Shown here in pieces: positions 1 through 6,697 of a stretch of DNA of 21,419 bases. The position numbers and the translations under genes were made by a program. Each line of letters opens with the position of its first letter. Positions within the stretch are counted from its first letter, which is position 1. The stretch covers positions 1 to 21,419 of the forward strand of contig JBOGVA010000014.1 of NCBI GenBank assembly GCA_050692195.1, in the 5' to 3' direction. Under the pieces are notes generated by a model. That model was given only the letters and a program-made list of their open reading frames with translations, ran no database searches and had not been told where the DNA came from. The stretch comes from JBOGVA01 sp050692195 (GTDB lineage Bacteria > Actinomycetota > UBA4738).

Positions 1-575
1 TCTCTGGATCTCACGTAGAGCAAGGCGGCCCGAGGATCGATCGTGGCCGTCGTGAGGAAGCCCGTGGGAACGGCGCCATCCATCTGCTGAACGCGCTCGA
101 TCGACAGCCAGTTGAACGAAGACACGAGCACCGGGCCGGAGAAGCCGACCTCGTCGAGGAGCCGGAGGACCTCCTCGGCCGCGGCCTCACGGGGAGAGTC
201 GAAGGCGGGTTCACCAGGAAGATTCTTCACCTCCACATTCACACCGACCAGCCCGGAGAGTGCATGGAGGGCCTCTCGCAACGTGGGGACCTCCACCCGT
301 GGCCCCCGGCCTCCAGAGGCGTCGAGCCGTTTGACCTCCGCCAGGGTGAGCTGATGGACCATTCCCGACCCGTCCGTGGTGGCCGATACGTCGAGGTCGT
401 GCAGGACCACGGCGGCACCGTCCGCCGTCAGCCGGACGTCCAGCTCCACGAGGTCGGCGCCGGCTTCCACGGCACCCATGAAGGCCTCCAGGGTGTTCTC
501 GGGGTAGTCGGCGGACGCCCCGCGATGGGCAACGATGAGGGGTCGATTTTGTCTGTCTATCTTGGCGGAAGGCAT
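1..575 (-). CDS. Glycerophosphodiester phosphodiesterase family protein, C-terminus cut by window edge
   Basis: This is the first 191 codons of a GDPD-type TIM-barrel phosphodiesterase, which hydrolyses glycerophosphodiesters to glycerol-3-phosphate and an alcohol. The reading frame runs open to base 1, so the C-terminal part lies outside the window. Visible motifs are AHRGASADYPENT (His17-Arg18), VELDVRLTADG (Glu44, Asp46), VVLHD (His59) and NVEVK, which are the catalytic and metal-binding signatures of the family. No signal peptide is present, so it is probably cytoplasmic. The ATG at 575 has no clear Shine-Dalgarno sequence and starts right before the first conserved strand. It diverges from whiB, and its start codon overlaps the proposed -35 element of whiB. 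Family assignment is firm; the exact substrate is not known. Confidence 0.92.
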   Translation of the reverse strand, partial: MPSAKIDRQNRPLIVAHRGASADYPENTLEAFMGAVEAGADLVELDVRLTADGAAVVLHDLDVSATTDGSGMVHQLTLAEVKRLDASGGRGPRVEVPTLREALHALSGLVGVNVEVKNLPGEPAFDSPREAAAEEVLRLLDEVGFSGPVLVSSFNWLSIERVQQMDGAVPTGFLTTATIDPRAALLYVRSR

Positions 576-604
576 TGTGCGTGTCGCGGGGGCGTCAGTA
601 TAAT
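575..604 (+). promoter_or_regulatory. Candidate whiB promoter, possibly bidirectional with the GDPD gene
   Basis: A perfect consensus -10, TATAAT, lies at 599-604 on the plus strand. TTGTGC at 575-580 could be the -35 element at 18-bp spacing. Transcription would start near 611 and give a roughly 100-nt leader to whiB, which contains a small hairpin (GAGCC-ATCC-GGCTC, 658-671). On the minus strand the overlapping bases 602-597 read TATACT, also a good -10, which would give the GDPD gene a leader of about 15 nt; no convincing minus-strand -35 was seen. This is inferred from hexamer matches only. Confidence 0.5.
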
Positions 605-710
605 CCGCCCCTTGCTCGGCTTGTTCCTGGACCTGGCCGGCAAGGTGACGGGGGGCGGAGCCATCCGGCTCACCTGACTGGTACCCGGGTGTCGCGGAGG
701 GGGGCGGCCA

Positions 711-974
711 ATGGACTGGGTGCATCGAGCACGGTGCAAGGATGAGGACCCGGAGCTCTTCTTCCCCGTCGGCATCACGGGGCCCGCAGCCGCGCAGATC
801 GCAGCGGCGAAGGCCATCTGCATGCAATGCGAGGTACGTTCCGCTTGTCTCGAATGGGCAATGGCCACCGCCCAGGAGGCCGGGGTCTGGGGAGGCCTCT
901 CGGAGGAGGAGCGAAAGGCGCTTCGCCGGGCTCGGCGGCGAGGAGACCTCAGCCGGCTGGTTGCGGCGGGGTAA
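711..974 (+). CDS. WhiB-family iron-sulfur transcriptional regulator
   Basis: This 87-aa protein is a WhiB-like regulator, a family essentially confined to Actinomycetota. These bind a [4Fe-4S] cluster and usually act with the housekeeping sigma factor on development, redox or stress genes. The four cluster ligands are visible as Cys9, Cys37, Cys40 and Cys46 (C-x2-C-x5-C for the last three). The conserved CKDEDPELFFP block sits at 9-19, the GVWGGL turn at 58-63, and a basic tail (RRARRRG) that would contact DNA follows. The ATG is preceded by a GGAGGGG Shine-Dalgarno. It is divergent from the GDPD gene and convergent with nth. Which WhiB subclass it belongs to cannot be settled from sequence reading alone. 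Confidence 0.96.
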   Translation: MDWVHRARCKDEDPELFFPVGITGPAAAQIAAAKAICMQCEVRSACLEWAMATAQEAGVWGGLSEEERKALRRARRRGDLSRLVAAG

Positions 975-1049
975 GCCGGGAGCTCGAACAGCTACCGACC
1001 ACACTCTCGCAAACCGGCATTGCCGTTAGGCGCCTGACCAAACCAGTCG

Positions 1050-1736
1050 TCAAACCCTGCTCGAGGGGCACAGGTCGTTCACGGGGCAGACCTCGCATCT
1101 CGGTGTGGGCGCCTTACACACCTTCCGCCCGTGCTCGATCAAGACGTACGTCAAGTCGAACCAGTCCGTGCGCGGGAGGATCTCCATCAGATCCCGCTCG
1201 ATCTTGTCCGGCGCTCTATTCGGGGTGAACCCCAGGCGCTGGCTGACCCGCCGAACATGGGTGTCCACGGCGACGCCCGCGTCGGGATCATTGCGATGCC
1301 GTTCTGGGTAAGCGTTGCCCTGGAGGATGTTCGCCGTCTTCCGGGCCACACCGGGAAGGGTGATCAGTTCGGCCATGGTCTGTGGCGCCTCTCCCCCGAA
1401 CTCCCCCACGATCTTCTGGCAGGCACCCCGGATGGCCTTCGCCTTCTGGTTGAAGAAGCCCGTGGGCTTGATGTCGGCGGCCAGCTCTTCCTCGGGCACC
1501 CGCAGATAGTCCTCGGGCCGCCGATACTTGCGAAATAGCGTCTCGGTGACCTGGTTCACCCGCTCGTCCGTACACTGGGCCGAAAGGATCGTGGCCACGA
1601 GCATCTCGAGCGGATTAGTGAAGCGCAGCGCAACCTTGGCGTTCGGATAGGCCCTCTTCAGCCTTCTGATGATCTCCGGCGCCCGCTCCTCCAGCGGGCT
1701 CGTCCGGGTGAGGCGGGCCTTCGTCCTCTTGGCCAT
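1050..1736 (-). CDS. nth: Endonuclease III (DNA glycosylase/AP lyase)
   Basis: This 228-aa protein is a base-excision repair enzyme that removes oxidised pyrimidines and cleaves the abasic site. The helix-hairpin-helix with the catalytic lysine is LPGVARKTAN (Lys133). The catalytic aspartate is Asp158 in VAVDTHVRRVSQRLG. The C-terminal [4Fe-4S] loop is Cys207-x6-Cys214-x2-Cys217-x5-Cys223, exactly the Nth spacing. Between the HhH and the catalytic Asp there is an extra segment of about ten polar residues (ERHRNDPDAG, 145-154) compared with E. coli Nth as I remember it. The frame is open upstream to 1931, but that extension is Arg/Ser-rich and runs through the Hsp20 relic, so I chose the ATG at 1736. 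It converges with whiB over 75 bp. Confidence 0.95.
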   Translation of the reverse strand: MAKRTKARLTRTSPLEERAPEIIRRLKRAYPNAKVALRFTNPLEMLVATILSAQCTDERVNQVTETLFRKYRRPEDYLRVPEEELAADIKPTGFFNQKAKAIRGACQKIVGEFGGEAPQTMAELITLPGVARKTANILQGNAYPERHRNDPDAGVAVDTHVRRVSQRLGFTPNRAPDKIERDLMEILPRTDWFDLTYVLIEHGRKVCKAPTPRCEVCPVNDLCPSSRV

Positions 1737-1815
1737 CTGCACCGCCGAGATCGGAGTCCTTGCGGAGCGAGCGGCGGCCTTCAGGCCACCTCCTCCGGTC
1801 GTCGAAGACCGCTCC

Positions 1816-2001
1816 TTACTTCTTGCGTCCCGTGGCCGTGAGCGCCTTGCGGTGCGCGCCGACGGTGACCGGGATCTTCCTGGCCGCCGAGAGCTCACCG
1901 GCCTTCGGGATGACGACCTCGAGGATCCCATTCTCGTAGGTCGCCTTGATGTCCTCGGCCTGGCCCAGACTGACCAATCCCGAAATATAGCCCACCCACA
2001 C
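1816..2001 (-). pseudogene. C-terminal relic of an Hsp20/alpha-crystallin small heat-shock protein
   Basis: The minus frame encodes 61 residues. From about residue 11 they match the end of an alpha-crystallin domain: EDIKATYENGILEVVIPKA, followed by a short tail with an IPV motif (RKIPVTV), the I-x-V anchor used for oligomer contacts. The upstream two thirds of the domain and the N-terminal arm are missing. The frame is closed by a TGA at 2011-2013, and no Hsp20-like sequence was found in the other two frames up to 2087. The GTG at 2001 is only the first possible start. I read this as the remnant of a deleted or rearranged hsp20 gene. A functional mini-protein is possible but would lack most of the fold. 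Confidence 0.75.
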
Positions 2002-2059
2002 GCAGGCTGGTCAATTCGACGAACAGCAAAGTTGATGGTGACGTCAGCAGGTTGAACAG

Positions 2060-2080
2060 GCCGGCCTTGGCGGGGCCGGC
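2060..2080 (-). terminator. Candidate hairpin terminator downstream of the 61-aa protein gene
   Basis: GCCGGCC (2060-2066) and GGCCGGC (2074-2080) form a perfect 7-bp GC stem with a 7-nt loop. It lies 8 nt past the stop codon of the minus-strand gene at 2088. No run of T follows, so it is an incomplete intrinsic terminator, as is common in high-GC actinobacteria. Confidence 0.45.
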
Positions 2081-2087
2081 ACCTTGA

Positions 2088-2273
2088 TCAGGTCTTTCTC
2101 TCCGCGAGGCGCTTCCCCCGGTAGTTCGGGAAGGTCAGGTCCGCATGTTGCCAGCAGGTGAAGCCCAGGTTGTAGATCGAGAGCCGTGTGTTGCATCCGG
2201 GAACCGAACAGACTCGCCCCTCGATGGTCGTGGGTGACGGGGGTGGAATCTTACCGGGACGGCTTCCCTTCAT
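2088..2273 (-). CDS. Small putative zinc-binding protein of unknown function
   Basis: The protein is 61 aa if started at the ATG at 2273; a TTG at 2282 would add three residues. It contains Cys22-x4-Cys27 (CSVPGC) and Cys40-x2-His43 (CWQH), spaced like one small zinc site, and a conserved-looking middle TRLSIYNLGFTC. The C-terminus is basic (YRGKRLAERKT). It has no membrane segment. No Shine-Dalgarno is near the ATG; a GGAGGAGG sequence lies about 30 nt upstream. It lies 104 bp downstream of the anti-sigma gene on the same strand, so it could be cotranscribed with sigR-rsrA. I recognise the type as a short Cys/His protein but not a named family. It is probably real because the metal ligands are intact. 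Confidence 0.65.
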   Translation of the reverse strand: MKGSRPGKIPPPSPTTIEGRVCSVPGCNTRLSIYNLGFTCWQHADLTFPNYRGKRLAERKT

Positions 2274-2377
2274 AAACGGCAACGGCGCCCGGGGGGGTGC
2301 GCCTCCTCCAACTAAAGTATTCGCGCCGTGAGAGCCTGCGGCTTCGGGCTTTAGGCCAAAGTTTTGTGGAGAATGCC

Positions 2378-2635
2378 TTAACTTCGCGCCTCGGACCCTG
2401 GCTCGGCCCTGATGGCCTCACGAATCCGCTCCAGCAGGTCCGCCGGCGTCTTGGAGTGGCACTTCGCCCTCACGATCTCCTTCAGCTTGTGCTGGAACTC
2501 GGCGCGGTCGAGGCACGGGCTGCAGGACGCCAGGTGGTCCGCCAGGCGCGCGGAACGGTGCGGATGGAGCTCCCCGTGCAGGTAGTGCTCGATCTCGCTC
2601 AAGACTTCGTCGCAGTTAATCTCGGACAAGGCCAC
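2378..2635 (-). CDS. rsrA: Zinc-binding anti-sigma factor, RsrA type
   Basis: This 85-aa protein is a ZAS-family anti-sigma factor that would hold the adjacent ECF sigma factor inactive until its thiols are oxidised. The zinc motif is Cys8 ... His34-x3-Cys38-x2-Cys41. The Cys8-His34 spacing of 26 equals that of Streptomyces RsrA (C11, H37, C41, C44), where the first and last cysteines form the redox disulfide. An additional Cys59 is present. It has no transmembrane helix, which fits a soluble thiol sensor. The GTG start at 2635 lies inside the end of the sigma gene (20-nt overlap), implying translational coupling. The symbol rests on motif spacing and on the sigma partner. Confidence 0.88.
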   Translation of the reverse strand: MALSEINCDEVLSEIEHYLHGELHPHRSARLADHLASCSPCLDRAEFQHKLKEIVRAKCHSKTPADLLERIREAIRAEPGSEARS

Positions 2636-3191
2636 GCTCCCGTACCACTTCCCACAACCCCTTCTCGAGGGCCTTTCTTCCGCGATGGAGGCGGGACATC
2701 ACCGTCCCGATCGGCACCCCCGTGATCTCGGCGATCTCCTTGTAGCTGAACCCTTCCACGTCGGCCAGGAGCACCGAGATCCTGAACTGCTCCGGCAGCG
2801 ACGACAGGGCTTCCTGAACGTCCTCGTCCGGCAGCGACTCGATCACGGATGTCTCGGCCGACGGCTCGGAGCCGTCCGCTGCCATCCTCGAGTACAGGTA
2901 CCAGTCCTCGATCTCCTCGTCGGAGATCGTTTGGGGCTGGCGCTGCTTCTTCCGATAGCTGTTTATGAAGGTGTTCATCAGGATCCTGTACAGCCAGGCT
3001 TTGAGGTTGGTCCCCTCCGTGAACTGATGGAACGCACGATACGCGCGAAGGAAGGTCTCCTGAACCAGGTCCTCGGCATCGGCGGCGTTGCGGGTGAGGC
3101 GGTAGGCGGCCGAGTAAAGCCCCGAGAGCATCGGGAGGGCATCGGCCTCGAAGCGTCTCCGAAGATCGCGCTCGCTCGTCTCAGCCTTCAA
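2616..3191 (-). CDS. sigR: ECF RNA polymerase sigma factor, SigR/SigH type
   Basis: This 191-aa group 4 sigma factor is most like the SigR/SigH class, which controls thiol-oxidative and heat stress genes in actinobacteria. Region 2 (about 20-85) contains DAEDLVQETFLRAYRAF and the -10-binding segment LKAWLYRILMNTFINSYRKK. Region 4 (about 126-178) contains LSSLPEQFR, GFSYKEIAEITGVPIGTVMSRLHRGR, the helix-turn-helix. The start is a TTG at 3191 with an AGGTG upstream; an in-frame TGA two codons before it excludes a longer protein. It overlaps the anti-sigma gene by 20 nt and diverges from ftsH over 151 bp. I searched that gap for a SigR-type GGAAT/GTT promoter and found no good match, so autoregulation is not shown. 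Confidence 0.9.
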   Translation of the reverse strand: MKAETSERDLRRRFEADALPMLSGLYSAAYRLTRNAADAEDLVQETFLRAYRAFHQFTEGTNLKAWLYRILMNTFINSYRKKQRQPQTISDEEIEDWYLYSRMAADGSEPSAETSVIESLPDEDVQEALSSLPEQFRISVLLADVEGFSYKEIAEITGVPIGTVMSRLHRGRKALEKGLWEVVRERGLVRD

Positions 3192-3248
3192 GGTTCACCT
3201 CGAAGGGCATGGTACTGGCTTGTCGGCAAGGCAGGCTCCGGGCGCCAC

Positions 3249-3276
3249 GCCTCCGGCTGGGCAACGCCCTTCGGGC
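3249..3276. repeat. Overlapping mini-palindromes in the sigR-ftsH intergenic region
   Basis: GCC-TCC-GGC (3249-3257) is followed by GGGC-AAC-GCCC (3259-3269) and GCCC-TTC-GGGC (3266-3276). The last two share bases, so only one can form at a time. They lie in the presumed leader of the sigR transcript. The short stems with three-base loops resemble the palindromes at the right end of the window, so a dispersed repeat is possible. Confidence 0.4.
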
Positions 3277-3342
3277 AGGTCGGTGGGAAGATATAGGTTA
3301 GTAGGCTGATGGGCTTCGATCGATAACGAGAGGGACCACAAC

Positions 3343-5382
3343 ATGGCCAACGGCGACGGAAACCAGCGGCGCGGTCGCTGGCAGGGCTTCGACCTCGGCG
3401 GCAGCGGAGGCCAGACGGGCCGCAGCCCCTGGAGGTTCTCGCTTCTGTACGTGATCGGAGCCTTGGTCTTGCTGTTCTTGGTGCAGAGCCTTTTCGCCCA
3501 GGAGTCACAGACTTCGGATCTGAACACATTCTTCGGCCAACTCAGGAACGGGCGCATCGAGGAGGTGGCCATCTCCACCGATCGCATCTCCTGGGCGACG
3601 CAGGACGGCCGCCAGTTCACCGCCGTCCTTCCTCCCAACTACGACCCGACAGACCTGGTGACTCAGCTCACCGATCAGGGCGTCGAGGTGCGGGGCGAGC
3701 AACCCAGCGCGCTCACCTCGTTCTTGTTCCAGTGGATCCTGCCCTTCCTGCTGCTTGGGCTTCTCTGGGTCTTCCTGTTCCGCCGGATGGCCGGGGGCGG
3801 AGCGGCCAACGCCCTCAACCTCGGCCGGAACCGGGTGAAGATCTACGACCGCAAGGAGATGAAGACGACCTTCTCCGACGTCGCCGGGCTGGACGAGGCC
3901 GTCGAGGAGCTGAAGGAGATCGTCGAATTCCTGAGGACCCCCAAGAAGTACCAGCGGTTGGGGGGCCGGATCCCGAAGGGCGTCCTGTTGCTCGGTCCTC
4001 CGGGGTGCGGCAAGACTCTGCTGGCCCGGGCCGTGGCGGGCGAGGCGGCCGTCCCCTTCTTCTACATGTCGGGCTCGGAATTCGTCGAGATGTTCGTGGG
4101 GCTCGGCGCGGCGCGGGTCCGCGAGCTCTTCAACCAGGCCAAGGAGAAGGCTCCGTGCTTGGTGTTCCTCGATGAGCTGGACACGATCGGAAAGTCTCGG
4201 GCCGGCGCGCTGGGCGGCTCGTTCGGATCCCACGACGAGCGCGAGCAGACGCTCAACCAGCTCCTGGTGGAGATGGACGGCTTCGACACCTCCAAAGGGG
4301 TCATCATCATGGCGGCGACGAACCGGGCCGACGTCCTCGACCCGGCGCTGCTTCGTCCAGGACGATTCGACCGCCAGGTCGTCGTGGACCGGCCGGACCT
4401 TCGAGGCCGCGAGGCCATCCTCAAGGTGCACGCACGCGGGGTCGCGATCGACAGCAACGTCGACCTCCGGGTCCTGGCGGCTCGTACCCCCGGATTCACC
4501 GGCGCCGACCTGGCCAACGTGATCAACGAAGCGGCCCTGCTCGCGGCGAGGCGGGAGAAGAACGCCGTCGGCATGGAGGAGCTCGAGGAAGCGATCGATC
4601 GCGTGGTAGCCGGGCTCGAGCGCAAGAGCCGCGTGATCACCCCGAAGGAGAAGGTCCGCGTGGCCAGCCACGAGATGGGGCACGCTCTGGTCGCCCTCCG
4701 CGTGAAGAACATCGATCCCGTGCACCGAGTCACGATCGTTCCCCGCGGTGCGGCCGCGCTCGGCATCACCATGGTGCGACCGCTCGAGGACCGATACCTG
4801 CTCACCGAGCCGGAGCTGCGCGACCGGCTGGCCTTCGCCCTGGGCGGCCGGGCGGCAGAGGAGATCGTGTTCGGAGAGATCTCCACCGGCGCCCAGAACG
4901 ACCTCCAGCAAGCCACGGAGATCTCCCGAGCCATGGTGGTGGAGTTCGGGATGAGCCCGAAGATCGGGCCGCTGTCGTTCGGCCGGAACGGGTTCCGGAC
5001 CGCGGAGGGCCGGCCGCTCTTCCCTGGTGAACGCCCCGAGATGTCCGATCAGACCGCGCGGCTCGTGGACGAAGAAGTCGCTCGCCTGGTCAATGAGGCC
5101 CGAGACAGAGCTCGCGAGATCCTCCAGAAGGATCGGGCACTCCTCGACAAGCTCTCGCGGGTCCTCATCGAACGTGAGGTCATCGAGGGCGGCGACCTTC
5201 GGAAGTACGTGGACGGCGATTTGCCGATACCAACCGTTGAGGACCTGCGCCGGGAAGCCGAGCGTAAGGCGTCGGAGGACGGCCAGGAGCAAGAGGACAA
5301 GGTGCCCGCTAGCCCCGACATCATCGCCTCCGCCCCGCCCGAGCGGCGCCCGACCCAGGAGATCCCGGCCCGCCCCGACTGA
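3343..5382 (+). CDS. ftsH: ATP-dependent zinc metalloprotease FtsH
   Basis: This 679-aa membrane-anchored AAA+ protease degrades misfolded and short-lived membrane and cytosolic proteins. It has a short polar N-terminus, TM1 (about 33-50), a periplasm-facing domain and TM2 (about 127-146). The AAA module has Walker A GPPGCGKT (218-225; Cys where many homologues have Thr), Walker B VFLDELD (Asp277, Glu278) and the second region of homology ATNRADVLDPALLRPGRFDRQ with Arg338 and Arg341. The peptidase zinc motif is HEMGH (443-447), with the third ligand expected at Asp520 (GAQNDLQQAT). The tail is charged and Pro-rich. The ATG follows a GAGAGGGA Shine-Dalgarno. The usual neighbours tilS, hpt and folE are absent from this window. 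Length and motifs are complete. Confidence 0.98.
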   Translation: MANGDGNQRRGRWQGFDLGGSGGQTGRSPWRFSLLYVIGALVLLFLVQSLFAQESQTSDLNTFFGQLRNGRIEEVAISTDRISWATQDGRQFTAVLPPNYDPTDLVTQLTDQGVEVRGEQPSALTSFLFQWILPFLLLGLLWVFLFRRMAGGGAANALNLGRNRVKIYDRKEMKTTFSDVAGLDEAVEELKEIVEFLRTPKKYQRLGGRIPKGVLLLGPPGCGKTLLARAVAGEAAVPFFYMSGSEFVEMFVGLGAARVRELFNQAKEKAPCLVFLDELDTIGKSRAGALGGSFGSHDEREQTLNQLLVEMDGFDTSKGVIIMAATNRADVLDPALLRPGRFDRQVVVDRPDLRGREAILKVHARGVAIDSNVDLRVLAARTPGFTGADLANVINEAALLAARREKNAVGMEELEEAIDRVVAGLERKSRVITPKEKVRVASHEMGHALVALRVKNIDPVHRVTIVPRGAAALGITMVRPLEDRYLLTEPELRDRLAFALGGRAAEEIVFGEISTGAQNDLQQATEISRAMVVEFGMSPKIGPLSFGRNGFRTAEGRPLFPGERPEMSDQTARLVDEEVARLVNEARDRAREILQKDRALLDKLSRVLIEREVIEGGDLRKYVDGDLPIPTVEDLRREAERKASEDGQEQEDKVPASPDIIASAPPERRPTQEIPARPD

Positions 5383-5487
5383 GATCGGTCCTGGATAGGT
5401 CGGCGCGGCCCTCCGCGGAGCGACGCTCAGTTGACGGTTCCCATGCGGCGACGGGCGGAGTCCGCGCTGAAGCCCTAACATTCGGTT

Positions 5488-5706
5488 ATGCGACGGCGGG
5501 CACGCCTCGGGCTCGGCTGGACGCTCATCGTCGTCGGGGCTTTCGACTTCCTTGCTCGGGCATCCATGGCCGGTATGGTCGGGTTCGTTGAGGGCGACTG
5601 GCAAGCAGCATCCGAGATGGGGCTGTGGGCTCTCCTCGGCCTCCTGGCGTTACTGGGTGGCCTGCGCATCGTGCGCAAACCTCAGTCAGGGAGACTAAGG
5701 ACTTGA
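5488..5706 (+). CDS. Small two-helix membrane protein of unknown function
   Basis: This 72-aa protein has a basic start (MRRRAR), a hydrophobic helix at about 9-30 and a second at about 44-62 (LWALLGLLALLGGLRIV), then a basic tail. The pattern suggests a small inner-membrane protein with both ends in the cytoplasm. There is no Shine-Dalgarno before the ATG. A TAACAT hexamer at 5476-5481 lies 6 nt before it, which is the spacing expected for a leaderless transcript, but no -35 element was found at the right distance. It sits 105 bp after ftsH and converges with the lipoprotein gene. I do not recognise a family. A chance frame cannot be excluded, though the membrane pattern argues against it. 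Confidence 0.5.
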   Translation: MRRRARLGLGWTLIVVGAFDFLARASMAGMVGFVEGDWQAASEMGLWALLGLLALLGGLRIVRKPQSGRLRT

Positions 5707-5806
5707 TGAGACCTCCGTGGGGCCCGTTCTTGCGCAGTCAGAGGACTTCTTCGGGTGGTCTCCCTCGTGACGGCCGATGTACTTCCTCGGCCAGTGACGA
5801 CCACGT

Positions 5807-6697
5807 TCAGTCGACGGGTTGGAGCGCGACGGACACTCGCACGGTCCCTTCGCCGTAGCGGTCGTCGATGGCCGTCCGAGTCTCCTCATCGAGCACGACG
5901 ACCCCGACCTCGACCCGATTTCGTACCACGTCGACACCCGAGAACAGCACTTCTATGCCGAACTCTTCGGGTCCCGTTGCAGTGAGCTCGTCCTGGATCC
6001 GGAGGAGCTCGGACTCCGTGCGTTCGTACCGGACGACGCACAGCGGCCCTCCCCACACCTCGGCGAGCTGCTCCTGGTGGCGTCCGATGTCTCCGGTGAA
6101 CGCAGCGTTGAGGACCACGTCGTTCGGTCCGTAGACATCCTCGCCGACAGGTGGACTCACGACCTTCATCCACCACCCCGCTGAGTCCGGCTGGCTGGTG
6201 GCGAGCGATCCCGCCGCATCGAGGTCATCCTCACTGGCCCGGCTGGGGTCCGTGGCCACCCACCCGCCCTCCGGCTCTGGGCAGGGGATCTCAACCGGTT
6301 CCCGAAGGGGGTCTTCGAACTGCCGAGGCGGTCCGACTTGCAGAATCGTGAACGATTCTCCGTCATATGTGCCCACGACGTGGTACTCCCCCCACGTAAC
6401 GCCGGACAGGCGCTCCTCTCCCTGCACTTGGTCCCACTCCCAGTTGGTGATCCGCATCGTCCCGCACTGCGGTGGCAGGGACTCGGCGATCCCTCCGAGG
6501 CAGAGCATCGCCGGGCCATCGCTGGCCTGGAGGACCATGGCCGTCGCCTCGTACCGCTGCTCGTTGGGGGGTGGCGGCGAGCTACCGATCCCGGGGTCGG
6601 CTCCGCGCGGCTTCTGACCAAGTGATCGCTCGGCGCAGGCGGACACCACCAGCGCGAGGACGAGGACGCTAGGGAACAAGACTTTGCGCATGGTCAT
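5807..6697 (-). CDS. Predicted lipoprotein of unknown function
   Basis: This 296-aa secreted protein has a lipoprotein signal peptide: a basic MTMRK start, a hydrophobic core and the lipobox VSAC with Cys21 as the lipidation site, followed by a Pro-rich linker (SSPPPPNEQ). The first half carries a segment I associate with uncharacterised actinobacterial proteins: AMLCLGGIAESLPPQCG, then NWEWD and SGVTWGEYHVVGTYDGE. The second half has no motif I recognise. The ATG at 6697 overlaps the stop of the glycosyltransferase gene (ATGA), which supports this start although no Shine-Dalgarno is visible. It is the last gene of the operon. Outer-leaflet attachment is inferred from the lipobox; no enzymatic role can be assigned. 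Confidence 0.85.
   Translation of the reverse strand: MTMRKVLFPSVLVLALVVSACAERSLGQKPRGADPGIGSSPPPPNEQRYEATAMVLQASDGPAMLCLGGIAESLPPQCGTMRITNWEWDQVQGEERLSGVTWGEYHVVGTYDGESFTILQVGPPRQFEDPLREPVEIPCPEPEGGWVATDPSRASEDDLDAAGSLATSQPDSAGWWMKVVSPPVGEDVYGPNDVVLNAAFTGDIGRHQEQLAEVWGGPLCVVRYERTESELLRIQDELTATGPEEFGIEVLFSGVDVVRNRVEVGVVVLDEETRTAIDDRYGEGTVRVSVALQPVD

Noticed and set aside
1737..1931. N-terminal extension of Nth
   Set aside because: It is Arg/Ser-rich low-complexity sequence that overlaps the Hsp20 relic in another frame. The Nth family starts near the ATG at 1736.
3192..3342. SigR-type promoter (GGAAT with downstream GTT) for sigR or ftsH
   Set aside because: GGGAAG at 3284-3289 has no GTT at the required distance, and no match was seen on the minus strand.
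5383..5487. Intrinsic terminator after ftsH
   Set aside because: The only complementary arms (CTGAG and CTCAG) are far apart with no stable stem between them and no T-tract.
3505..5604. A 699-codon open frame antisense to ftsH
   Set aside because: It is rich in Arg, Gly, His, Leu and Asp in the pattern of a GC-biased complementary frame. It shows no domain, while the plus strand encodes complete FtsH.
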